From Desulfovibrio sp. UBA2564 (GTDB lineage: Bacteria > Desulfobacterota > Desulfovibrionia > Desulfovibrionales > Desulfovibrionaceae), in contig DDLU01000076.1 in NCBI GenBank assembly GCA_002340305.1, forward strand, positions 1 through 16,339: DNA of 16,339 bases. Direction: 5' to 3'. Position numbers and translations under genes: made by a program. Positions 8,374 to 14,478 of the stretch are shown in pieces. Within the stretch, counting starts at the first letter, position 1. Each line of letters opens with the position of its first letter. The notes beneath the pieces are model-generated. The model searched no databases, was not told the origin of the DNA, and saw only the letters and a program-made list of their open reading frames with translations.

Positions 8374-9341
8374 TTCATGCATTTCTTCTTTATGACAGCC
8401 GTTCCGGTTCAACTCTGCTTTCGTCATTGCTGAATCGTCATGCCGGGGTCGTGGTTGCGCAAGAGAGTCATTTTATTTCTCTGGTATTGGAAAATTTCAG
8501 TGATGAGCAGAGTTTGAATGTCGATGGAGTGCTGGGTTTGCTTTATGGCGAGCCGCGCTTTGTTGAGTGGAATGTGGATCAGGACATTTTGCGCGTCAAG
8601 TTGCAAGATTTGGGGCAGCTAACATATCGTGCGCTGTTCGATGCTGTGTTTTTCGAATATTTGAAAGTGCGTGGAGAAGGCGAACCGGAAGTGCTGGTAG
8701 TCAAGGGCGCGCGGCACGATTTTCATCTGAAAAAGCTGAAAGAAATTTATAGCGATGCCCGGTTTATATGCCTGTTGCGTGATGGCAGGGCAGTCTTTAA
8801 TTCCAAGTTGGACATGGTTTCCATGACCGGGATGAAAATGTCCAACAATGTTTTTCAGGCCGCTTACGACTGGAAGAAAATGCTACGCAGAACTTCCGGG
8901 GAGGGTTTGATTCGGCTCCGCTTCGAAGATTTGCTTGCTGATCCTGAAAGGGAAGTCTCCCGATTGCTGGATGAGCTAGGTGTGAGTCCTGCGGGTAAGG
9001 AAATTAATTCAGCACAGCAGGACTACTATCGTTTGATTGGTAAGAAGCAAAAACATTTGCATAAGAACGTAGGCCGCGATCCGGACCGTAAAATAGCGGT
9101 GAAGTGGAAAGACCGTTTAAGTCCAGCGCAAATACAGCTATATGAATTGATATGTGCGCGCGAGCTTTTGCGGAATGGCTATGAATTGCAGGCTCCGGGT
9201 AATGTTTCTTTCAAGGAAAGTTCCGGGATGATTTTGGGGCAGGGACTGCATTGGCTGTGGCTCAAGGTGCGTAATTTTTTTTGTTACACGTTCATTGACC
9301 GGAGCCTTCTCCGAAAGTTGAAGGAAAAGCGTTTTGAGTAG
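8370..9341 (+). CDS. PAPS-dependent sulfotransferase family protein
   Basis: 323-residue sulfotransferase fold protein, expected to move sulfate from PAPS to a sugar hydroxyl. The N terminus contains the 5'-phosphosulfate loop, YDSRSGSTLLSSLL (residues 8-21), and the 3'-phosphate-binding segment is FICLLRDGRAVFNSK (132-146, with Arg 137 and Ser 145 as ligands). A second typical element, IRLRFEDLLADPE, follows, and the C-terminal tail is basic. There is no signal peptide, so it acts in the cytoplasm, probably on a lipid-linked intermediate. ATGA overlaps the lyase stop; GGAGG at 8355-8359 supplies the ribosome site. It in turn overlaps the flippase start by 8 nt, so the three genes are translationally coupled. 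The acceptor substrate is unknown. Confidence 0.85.
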   Translation: MIHAFLLYDSRSGSTLLSSLLNRHAGVVVAQESHFISLVLENFSDEQSLNVDGVLGLLYGEPRFVEWNVDQDILRVKLQDLGQLTYRALFDAVFFEYLKVRGEGEPEVLVVKGARHDFHLKKLKEIYSDARFICLLRDGRAVFNSKLDMVSMTGMKMSNNVFQAAYDWKKMLRRTSGEGLIRLRFEDLLADPEREVSRLLDELGVSPAGKEINSAQQDYYRLIGKKQKHLHKNVGRDPDRKIAVKWKDRLSPAQIQLYELICARELLRNGYELQAPGNVSFKESSGMILGQGLHWLWLKVRNFFCYTFIDRSLLRKLKEKRFE

Positions 9342-10782
9342 TGGGCATTCCAATTTACGGAAGCTGATTCTCGTTTTTACTGCCAAGGGTTTAAAGGGAG
9401 TTGGAGGGCTACTGCTGGCTTGGGTGCTGGCTAAAAAATATGGGGCTTACGGTTCCGGATTGTTTTTTATCGGCTACACCTTCGCCTTTCTTTGTTCCAG
9501 TTTTGCCCAACTTGGCGTTGGGAACGCCTGTTTGCGTTTTATCCCGCAGCTACGCGAAGAGCATGAGTCCAATCTTTCTGCCATGTGGACGGTCTCGCAA
9601 TTGATTGTAGGCGGTTTTGCGCTTTTGCTTTCAGTTGCAATTGGTTTTTGGGTTAAACCAGTTGCTGAATTAGTTTATAAAAATGTGTCAAATTGGACTT
9701 ATATTTTTTGTGCTTTACCCATACTTTTTTTCTGGAGCCTGACCAGAATAAATATCATGGTTCGCCAAAGCCTTGGTGATATGTCCGGTATTACAGTGGT
9801 GGAAAACCTGATTATTCCACTGGGGATGCTGGTTTTGTCAGCATTTACCTTTGTAATCGATCTCAGCGTGCTGGGTTTTCTTTCTGCTGTATCTGCGCTT
9901 TATTTTATGTCTTTTTTGTATGCATTTACGAGCACGCGCCGGGATTATGATTTAAGGTTATCGATTCAGTTACGCAGTTCGGTGCGAATACGGGAGATTT
10001 TGATCTATTCTATCCCGTTGTTAACCATTGCTTTTTCCCAAACCTCACTCATTTGGATAAATATGCTCATTCTGGGCGCGGTCGGTTCGGTTGTGGATGC
10101 GGCGTTGTTTGTAGCTGCCATGAAAGTGGCGGTATCAATTTCCATACTACTCTATACTTTCAACAGCGTTTATGCACCGCAGATTTCCATGGCTTATGCC
10201 CGTGAAGATTTTGATTCCATACGCATCCTTTATCGCGATGCGACTCATGCGTTGACTTTTTTTTCATTCATCCTGTTGGCAGGAGTGGCGGTCTATGCGC
10301 GAGTAGTAATGGACTTTTTCGGTGAGCAATATGTTGCTGCAACAAGCTGCTTGCTTTGGATAATTTTAGGACAGATTTGTAATTGCTACACTGGTCCGGT
10401 GGGCTATCTGCTAATCCTTTCCGGTAAATCAAAGCTGGAAGTATTCAATACCGTAGCCGGATTACTTCTGAATGCGGGGCTCTGTTTGCTGCTTTACAGC
10501 AGGCTCGGGGTGAGCGGGGCCGGGCTGGCCTTTTGCTTCTCAAACATATTGATCAACCTGCTGCGCTACTTTCAATGCCGCAAATATTTTGCAATCAACT
10601 GGCTTGATCGCAGGCAGAAATATTTCGTCTGCCTGCAATCTATGCTGGTAGTTACGTATTTATTGCCTAACTTTTATGGTTTAAATCGTGAGTTGCTTGT
10701 TGCGGTCCTGCTTACTGTTTACCTATTGTTTAATTTTAATAACCTAAGGGGATTAATCCTTAGTTTGCAGTCCCGTAGTTAA
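9334..10782 (+). CDS. Wzx-like polysaccharide flippase (MATE/MOP superfamily)
   Basis: 482-residue polytopic inner-membrane protein with about 12-14 hydrophobic helices through its length, a MOP-superfamily layout (KGVGGLLLAWVLAKKYGAYGSGLFFIGYT near the N terminus; Y-G-rich early helices; GVSGAGLAFCFSNILINLLRY near the C terminus). The likely job is to flip undecaprenyl-linked repeat units to the periplasm. The start is TTG at 9334, overlapping the sulfotransferase gene, with an AAGGA ribosome site at about 9320; no in-frame ATG occurs for over 80 codons, so the TTG is required to keep the first helices. The gene ends in a TTAA shared with the convergent wtpC stop. A matching polymerase (Wzy) is not visible in the window. 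Confidence 0.85.
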   Translation: MSSGHSNLRKLILVFTAKGLKGVGGLLLAWVLAKKYGAYGSGLFFIGYTFAFLCSSFAQLGVGNACLRFIPQLREEHESNLSAMWTVSQLIVGGFALLLSVAIGFWVKPVAELVYKNVSNWTYIFCALPILFFWSLTRINIMVRQSLGDMSGITVVENLIIPLGMLVLSAFTFVIDLSVLGFLSAVSALYFMSFLYAFTSTRRDYDLRLSIQLRSSVRIREILIYSIPLLTIAFSQTSLIWINMLILGAVGSVVDAALFVAAMKVAVSISILLYTFNSVYAPQISMAYAREDFDSIRILYRDATHALTFFSFILLAGVAVYARVVMDFFGEQYVAATSCLLWIILGQICNCYTGPVGYLLILSGKSKLEVFNTVAGLLLNAGLCLLLYSRLGVSGAGLAFCFSNILINLLRYFQCRKYFAINWLDRRQKYFVCLQSMLVVTYLLPNFYGLNRELLVAVLLTVYLLFNFNNLRGLILSLQSRS

Positions 10783-11816
10783 AACAGGTGCAGGCTCTGT
10801 TCAGGTACGGCAACTTTAATGGGTAATCCCGGTTCAAGCTCGCCGTTTCCAATCATTTTACGCGGTACTAAGGCATAGATTTCCATGCCGTCATAATCAA
10901 GGGTAACGCGTGCATGAAAGCCCCCGGCTGTGATTCCCTTGACGGTGGCAATGAAGCTGTTTTGATCGTTGTGCTTGCCGATTTCGCTGCCCAGCAGCAC
11001 TTCCTCGGGGCGAAAAGCCAGTCTAGTTTCCGATCCCTTTCTTTCTCCGGTGTAGGTCAGGTTTAAGTCCCCAAGCTTTACGTAATCGGTCATGGGCGTG
11101 TAGGGGTAAATATTGGACATTCCGACAAATCCAGCCACAAATTCTGAACCGGGAGAATTAAAAATATCTCTGATCTTACCTTTGCGGACCAGTTTGCCGT
11201 TTTTGATGATGGCACCGTTGGTGGAAAGATAGAGCGCTTCATCGAAGTCGTGGGTGACCATCACAAAGGTGATCCCGGTTTCGCGGTGCAGGTCTTTGAG
11301 CAGGTCCTGCACTTCCTGCCTGAAAGCAGGGTCCAGTGCGGAAAGCGGCTCATCGAGCAGCAGTACTTTCGGGTCCACCAAGAGGGCACGGGCAATAGCC
11401 GCACGCTGGCGTTCCCCGCCGGAAAGGTGGCGCGGGGTGCGGGGCAGTAAATGGGAGATATTCAGCTTTTCTGCCAGTTCTGCAGCTTTGCGCACGGCTG
11501 AGCCTTCACTTATCCCTTTGTATTTTGCGCCGAAGGTGATGTTTTCCAGCACGCTCAGATGTGGAAACAGGGCGTAATCCTGATATACAATGGATAGCCC
11601 GCGTCTTTCCGGGGGCAGGTGTGCAATATCGCTACCGGAAATCTTTATGGAACCATCGGCTACAGGTACCAGTCCGGCAATTGTTTCCAAGAGTACGGAC
11701 TTACCGGATCCGGTAGGCCCAAGCAGGGTGAAGAAATCTCCTTCAGCAATGTGCAGATTGATGTCCTGTAATGTGAACTTGGGTAGCTCAACGGTTAAAT
11801 TCTCGATTTTAATCAT
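10779..11816 (-). CDS. wtpC: Tungstate/molybdate ABC transporter ATP-binding protein WtpC
   Basis: 345-residue ATPase of the oxyanion importer. Walker A GPTGSGKS (33-40), Q-loop Gln 79, signature LSGGERQR (131-138), Walker B VLLLDEP (151-157) and switch His 189 are all intact. From ~265 on there is a C-terminal TOBE/Mop-like region (RPEEVLLG..., VKGITAGGFHARVTLDYDG), which in this family binds the oxyanion and can inhibit transport when internal tungstate or molybdate is plentiful. The ATG overlaps the wtpB stop (ATGA at 11816-11813), showing translational coupling. It is the last gene of the operon and has no terminator of its own; its TAA overlaps the flippase stop. Sequence alone does not fix tungstate versus molybdate preference; the Wtp label rests on the binding protein. 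Confidence 0.85.
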   Translation of the reverse strand: MIKIENLTVELPKFTLQDINLHIAEGDFFTLLGPTGSGKSVLLETIAGLVPVADGSIKISGSDIAHLPPERRGLSIVYQDYALFPHLSVLENITFGAKYKGISEGSAVRKAAELAEKLNISHLLPRTPRHLSGGERQRAAIARALLVDPKVLLLDEPLSALDPAFRQEVQDLLKDLHRETGITFVMVTHDFDEALYLSTNGAIIKNGKLVRKGKIRDIFNSPGSEFVAGFVGMSNIYPYTPMTDYVKLGDLNLTYTGERKGSETRLAFRPEEVLLGSEIGKHNDQNSFIATVKGITAGGFHARVTLDYDGMEIYALVPRKMIGNGELEPGLPIKVAVPEQSLHLF

Positions 11817-12601
11817 GATTCCCGGCTCCCTAATCCGCGTGAAAGAAGTCTCAGTACCGCAAAAAGCACCAGTGAAAGAAAAATCAGCCAGATAGCCACC
11901 GGACGGGAGTAGGAAAGACCGTAGGCAGTGAACCTTTCGTACATCAGAACAGGTGCGATCATGGGGTGGTAAGCAACGATAACAACCGCACCGAATTCAC
12001 TTAGCGCACGGGCCATACACATGATCATCCCGGTCAGTAGCGATCTCCAGGCCAAAGGCAGAGTGACCCTGAAAAATGTTTGTGTCGGGGATGCTCCGAG
12101 GGTACGGGCTGCTTTTTCCAAACGTTCGGGAACAGCTTCAAATCCGTCCCGTGCTGCGTTGAGGTAAAAGGGCAGTCCAACAAATACGAGAACCGCCACA
12201 ATGCCTGTATTCGTACCCATGATGCGGATTCCGGCATCAAGCAGCATCTGGCCGATCCAGTGGTTACGTCCGGCAATGGACAGCAGTGCAATACCGATTA
12301 CCGGATGCGGAATCATAATCGGCATATCAATGATGGATTCGACTAATGCCTTTCCTTTGAAATCCTTACGGGCAAGCATGAAGGCAAACGGGGTGCCGAT
12401 GGTAAAAGATATAAGTGCCGCCGCACCGGAACAGAGCATGCTGCGGCTGATGGCTGCGCGTACATCCGGGTCCATTATGGTTTCAAGCAGTTCATTAACG
12501 CTTGAGCCGAGTATCAACTGGCTTAATGGAACCAGAATGAAGCCGATGACCATCACGGTGGATAGAACAGAGCTGATCGATATTTTGTGGAATTTTTTCA
12601 T
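11813..12601 (-). CDS. wtpB: Tungstate/molybdate ABC transporter permease WtpB
   Basis: 262-residue inner-membrane permease with about six hydrophobic helices and the cytoplasmic EAA loop (EAVPERLEKAARTLGAS followed by LP, ~164-192) that docks on the ATPase. The conserved IPHPVIGIAL segment at ~97-106 is typical of Wtp/Mod permeases. It sits between wtpA (56-nt gap) and wtpC (ATGA overlap). No clear Shine-Dalgarno precedes the ATG at 12601, and a 12-bp hairpin ends 12 nt upstream of it; together these should keep permease synthesis below that of the binding protein. Confidence 0.86.
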   Translation of the reverse strand: MKKFHKISISSVLSTVMVIGFILVPLSQLILGSSVNELLETIMDPDVRAAISRSMLCSGAAALISFTIGTPFAFMLARKDFKGKALVESIIDMPIMIPHPVIGIALLSIAGRNHWIGQMLLDAGIRIMGTNTGIVAVLVFVGLPFYLNAARDGFEAVPERLEKAARTLGASPTQTFFRVTLPLAWRSLLTGMIMCMARALSEFGAVVIVAYHPMIAPVLMYERFTAYGLSYSRPVAIWLIFLSLVLFAVLRLLSRGLGSRES

Positions 12602-12613
12602 GGGTATGAATAA

Positions 12614-12643
12614 GTAAAGCCGGGATTAAAGTCCCGGCTTTAC
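12614..12643 (-). promoter_or_regulatory. 12-bp hairpin between wtpA and wtpB (attenuator or mRNA-stability element)
   Basis: Perfect inverted repeat: GTAAAGCCGGGA at 12614-12625 and TCCCGGCTTTAC at 12632-12643 with a 6-nt loop. Read on the minus strand it is followed by TTATTCAT, too weak a U-tract for an efficient terminator. Its place between a binding-protein gene and its permease gene fits partial termination or protection of the upstream message from 3' decay. Confidence 0.7.
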
Positions 12644-12657
12644 TATTTAAGATCGGA

Positions 12658-13635
12658 TTATTTTTTTACTTTTACGAGCTTCTGAAGTTCGGCAGGCATG
12701 TTTTTGAGCATTGCTTCGTCAGGGACAATTGCCGGAACAAAAGGAGGCTGGCCCATATCTTTCAGGATTTTCATGCCGCCTTCGGGGGAAAGCATGTAAG
12801 CCATGAAAGCGGTTGCAGCTGCTTTGTTGGGTGCATCTTTAAGTTCGGTGATACCGTAGGTGATGGATTTACCGATACGTTCAATCTTGGTGCCGGGCTT
12901 TTTGCCGCTGACAGTTACTTTAGCCTGCTTGTAGAAGTTGTTGTATTTGTAGTCGGAAAGGTTGATGTGCTTGTCGAGGGTAATGTAATTCAGACCGTGC
13001 TGTACTGCTACGGAGAGGTATTCCCAAGCATAGTCCATGTTTCCGGTTTTGAGCAGGGAGATCAGCTCAACAGCTTTGGGGCGGACCCATTCTTTTTTGC
13101 GCTGGGAGATCAGTTTATCAGCGAAGCCTTTTTTTCCGTAGAATTTTTCGGCCAGTTGCAGAACCATGACGCTACGATAACCGCAGGGATCAAGGTTAGG
13201 ATCGGAATGGCCCCAGATAACACCGGGTTTCTGGAGAATGTCATACCAGTTATCGGCATTGATTTCAGAAGCGTATTTGGATTTGTCAGTGTAGCAGAGT
13301 ACTAACTGGTTGGTAGCAAAACGGACGTTAAAGTCTGCGTAGTTAGGAATTAGGTTTTTATCAATGACAACGTAGTCAGCGGAGGCCATGATGTCTGCGG
13401 GCTTGCCCACTTCGGAAATCATGCGTGCCATTTTTGTGGAGCCACCCGCTTCGCGTTGGATATCAACACCGGGATGCATGGCTTCGAATTCCTTTTCCAT
13501 TTTAGCAAAGGGAACGGAAAGGCTTCCGGCATGAAAGATGATTACATCACCGCTGAGCTTTTCTGCGGCAAAGCCGGGAACAGCGGAGATCAGTGACAAC
13601 GTAACGAGTATTACTCCTAAAGATAGTGAACGCAT
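12658..13635 (-). CDS. wtpA: Tungstate/molybdate-binding periplasmic protein WtpA
   Basis: 325-residue substrate-binding protein with a Sec signal peptide (MRSLSLGVILVTLSLISAVP, cleavage near GFAA-E, residue 24). The mature part opens with VIIFHAGSLSVPF (31-43), then REAGGSTKMARMISE and ADIMASADYVVID, the oxyanion-binding fold. Asp 149 (DPCGYRS) and Glu 205 (AWEYLSVA) are spaced like the Asp and Glu that give WtpA its six-coordinate tungstate site, which separates it from ordinary ModA/TupA. The alignment is by eye. GGGAG upstream of the ATG (minus-strand reading) is a good ribosome site. A sigma-70 promoter and operator-like repeat lie 50-95 nt upstream. In anaerobes tungstate serves formate dehydrogenases and aldehyde oxidoreductases. 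The Cys in DPCGYRS is unusual but next to the ligand, not a ligand itself. Confidence 0.9.
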   Translation of the reverse strand: MRSLSLGVILVTLSLISAVPGFAAEKLSGDVIIFHAGSLSVPFAKMEKEFEAMHPGVDIQREAGGSTKMARMISEVGKPADIMASADYVVIDKNLIPNYADFNVRFATNQLVLCYTDKSKYASEINADNWYDILQKPGVIWGHSDPNLDPCGYRSVMVLQLAEKFYGKKGFADKLISQRKKEWVRPKAVELISLLKTGNMDYAWEYLSVAVQHGLNYITLDKHINLSDYKYNNFYKQAKVTVSGKKPGTKIERIGKSITYGITELKDAPNKAAATAFMAYMLSPEGGMKILKDMGQPPFVPAIVPDEAMLKNMPAELQKLVKVKK

Positions 13636-13686
13636 TCTTCTTTCTCCCGTTTAGGATAGTTAAAATTAAAGGGAAATCTGAATAAC

Positions 13687-13715
13687 CGTATATTTAGTAG
13701 GATAATTATTGTCAA
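13687..13715 (-). promoter_or_regulatory. Sigma-70 promoter of wtpABC
   Basis: On the minus strand a perfect -35 TTGACA (13715-13710), exactly 17 nt, then a -10 TATACG (13692-13687). The start point would be near 13680, giving a leader of about 45 nt before the wtpA ATG. It lies downstream of the two terminators that close the RHH gene, so wtp is an independent unit. Confidence 0.7.
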
Positions 13716-13729
13716 ACGTGACATATGTC
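13710..13729. promoter_or_regulatory. Operator-like inverted repeats over the wtp -35 element
   Basis: TGTCA (13710-13714), 4 nt, TGACA (13719-13723) form an inverted repeat that includes the -35 box. It overlaps a perfect 10-bp palindrome, GACATATGTC (13720-13729). A regulator bound here would cover the -35, the placement expected for repression by a tungstate- or molybdate-loaded protein. The regulator is not in the window; TunR (described in sulfate reducers) or ModE-type proteins are candidates by analogy only. Confidence 0.5.
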
Positions 13730-13743
13730 TTCGGTTGCATAAT

Positions 13744-13767
13744 AAAAAAGGCAGCCTGAAATGCTGC
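13744..13767 (-). terminator. Intrinsic terminator, second of two behind the RHH gene
   Basis: Read on the minus strand: GCAGC (13767-13763), 7-nt loop, GCTGC (13755-13751), one C, then T6 (13749-13744). The stem is short but GC-rich. It lies just before the wtp promoter and would stop any read-through from the RHH gene. Confidence 0.55.
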
Positions 13768-13806
13768 GTGGTAGGCCTTCCGGGTTAGGCTTGAGAAGAC
13801 ACTCTG

Positions 13807-13857
13807 GGCGCAAAAAAAACAGGCCGGATATTTACCGGCTACTGGATTTTTTGCGCC
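13807..13857. terminator. Long bidirectional terminator hairpin behind the RHH gene
   Basis: Core GCCGG (13823-13827), 7-nt loop, CCGGC (13835-13839), extended by CAG/CTG, by A8 (13812-13819) facing T6 (13847-13852), and by GGCGC (13807-13811) with GCGCC (13853-13857). Read leftward the core is followed by T8, so it is a good terminator for the small gene ending at 13927. Read rightward it is followed by T6 and further T-rich sequence, so it may work both ways. The outermost GGCGC/GCGCC pairing beyond the U-tracts is unusual. Confidence 0.75.
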
Positions 13858-13926
13858 GTATTTTTAATTTTTGCCACTCTTAGCGGGGGGGCGCTTTTTA
13901 CTGTATGGCATTGTCGTGATTTCTGT

Positions 13927-14151
13927 TTATTGCTGGGTAATCCGGTCGGTTGAAGGCTTTGATGTGATTTTGTTGTCATCGCAGAATTTTACCCGGTTGT
14001 AGAAGAGATCTTCCGGGCCGGCTTTGCTGAACAGTTCCTGCAACAGAACATTGAGAAACATGCTTTTGCTGATTCCAAGGTTCTGGCAGGCTTCCTCAAT
14101 TTTTTCATTAATCTCGTGATTCAGATAAACATCTGATAGGCGTGTATGCAT
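13927..14151 (-). CDS. Small ribbon-helix-helix (CopG/Arc-like) DNA-binding protein
   Basis: 74 residues from the ATG at 14151, which has a perfect AAGGAGG with 5-nt spacing. The in-frame ATG at 14169 would add six residues that are in fact that ribosome site, so it is rejected. Residues 1-45 fit the RHH fold: a short beta strand (MHTRLSDVYLN), helix A (EINEKIEEACQNLG), the turn ISKS, and helix B (MFLNVLLQELFSK). The last ~28 residues are polar with no known motif. Such proteins act as dimers on short repeated DNA boxes and usually control their own gene or serve as antitoxins or accessory repressors. No toxin partner is adjacent. It has its own candidate promoter upstream and two terminators downstream, so it is a single-gene unit. 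The target is unknown; the TGTGCA array 180 bp upstream is a candidate. Confidence 0.65.
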   Translation of the reverse strand: MHTRLSDVYLNHEINEKIEEACQNLGISKSMFLNVLLQELFSKAGPEDLFYNRVKFCDDNKITSKPSTDRITQQ

Positions 14152-14228
14152 AATTTCCTCCTTATTCATCCGTTCTTTTTTATATGATTGGGTGTTGATT
14201 CAAAATTTCTTCGTTAGTCCTTATCAGT

Positions 14229-14257
14229 AATATAATATGAAAAAATTGTTATGTACA
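14229..14257 (-). promoter_or_regulatory. Candidate sigma-70 promoter of the RHH gene
   Basis: On the minus strand, TGTACA (14257-14252, four of six matches to the -35 consensus), 17-nt spacer, TATATT (14234-14229). The start would lie near 14222, leaving a 70-nt leader. Upstream there is an imperfect operator-like inverted repeat, CCGTTAA at 14285-14291 with TTAACGG at 14307-14313. Confidence 0.4.
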
Positions 14258-14327
14258 GGCGGTTGCGGCAAATTAACCGTTCTGCCGTTAATTCTTAAAC
14301 TTATATTTAACGGTGAGACTGAATAGA

Positions 14328-14392
14328 TGTGCAGTGTGTGCAGATGTGCATTGCACATATGTGCAAAAAATATGTGCAGATGGATGTGCACA
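14328..14392. repeat. TGTGCA/TGCACA box array with a 16-bp palindrome
   Basis: TGTGCA occurs on the plus strand at 14328, 14337, 14345, 14360, 14373 and 14385 and in the other orientation (TGCACA) at 14352 and 14387: eight boxes in 65 bp. The start-to-start steps are 9, 8, 7 and 8 nt for the first five, then 13 and 12 nt. The boxes at 14352 and 14360 form a perfect palindrome, TTGCACATATGTGCAA (14351-14366). The last pair makes TGTGCACA (14385-14392). A 64-codon reading frame on the minus strand runs through it but has only repeat-derived content and no homology I recognise. The array is most likely a protein-binding region; see the sigma-54 promoter downstream. Confidence 0.8.
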
Positions 14393-14452
14393 GCGTGGGT
14401 AGAGAAATGAGTAAACTTGATAAGCGTTTGTAAATAAAGAAAAAGTTTTTTT

Positions 14453-14468
14453 TGGCACGCTAGATGCT
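14453..14468 (+). promoter_or_regulatory. Sigma-54-type (-24/-12) promoter
   Basis: TGGCACGCTAGATGCT at 14453-14468 matches the sigma-54 consensus TGGCACG-N4-TTGCW at all but one base of the -12 box. The essential GG (14454-14455) and GC (14466-14467) are exactly 10 nt apart, and a T-tract precedes the -24 box, as often seen. The predicted start is G at about 14479. The palindromic boxes upstream are centred about 90 to 120 bp before this start, a normal distance for enhancer-binding activators. No protein gene follows on this strand before the terminator. Confidence 0.65.
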
Positions 14469-14478
14469 AAGTAAAAAT

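Noticed and set aside
13636..13810. Molybdenum/tungsten cofactor riboswitch ahead of wtpA
   Set aside because: The predicted wtp start near 13680 leaves only a 45-nt leader, too short for the Moco riboswitch, and its conserved GCCUCC segments are not seen.
13768..13811. CCCGGAAGG-containing minus-strand segment resembling the SRP RNA (4.5S) tip
   Set aside because: The conserved AGCAGC asymmetric loop and the rest of the SRP helix are missing; the likeness is limited to about ten bases between two terminators.
14152..14169. Upstream ATG at 14169 as start of the RHH gene
   Set aside because: Codons 2-6 from that ATG make up the AAGGAGG ribosome site for the ATG at 14151.
14328..14392. CRISPR array or replication iterons
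   Set aside because: Boxes are only 6 bp, with variable 7-13 nt steps, no spacers of CRISPR size, and no replication gene or DnaA boxes nearby.
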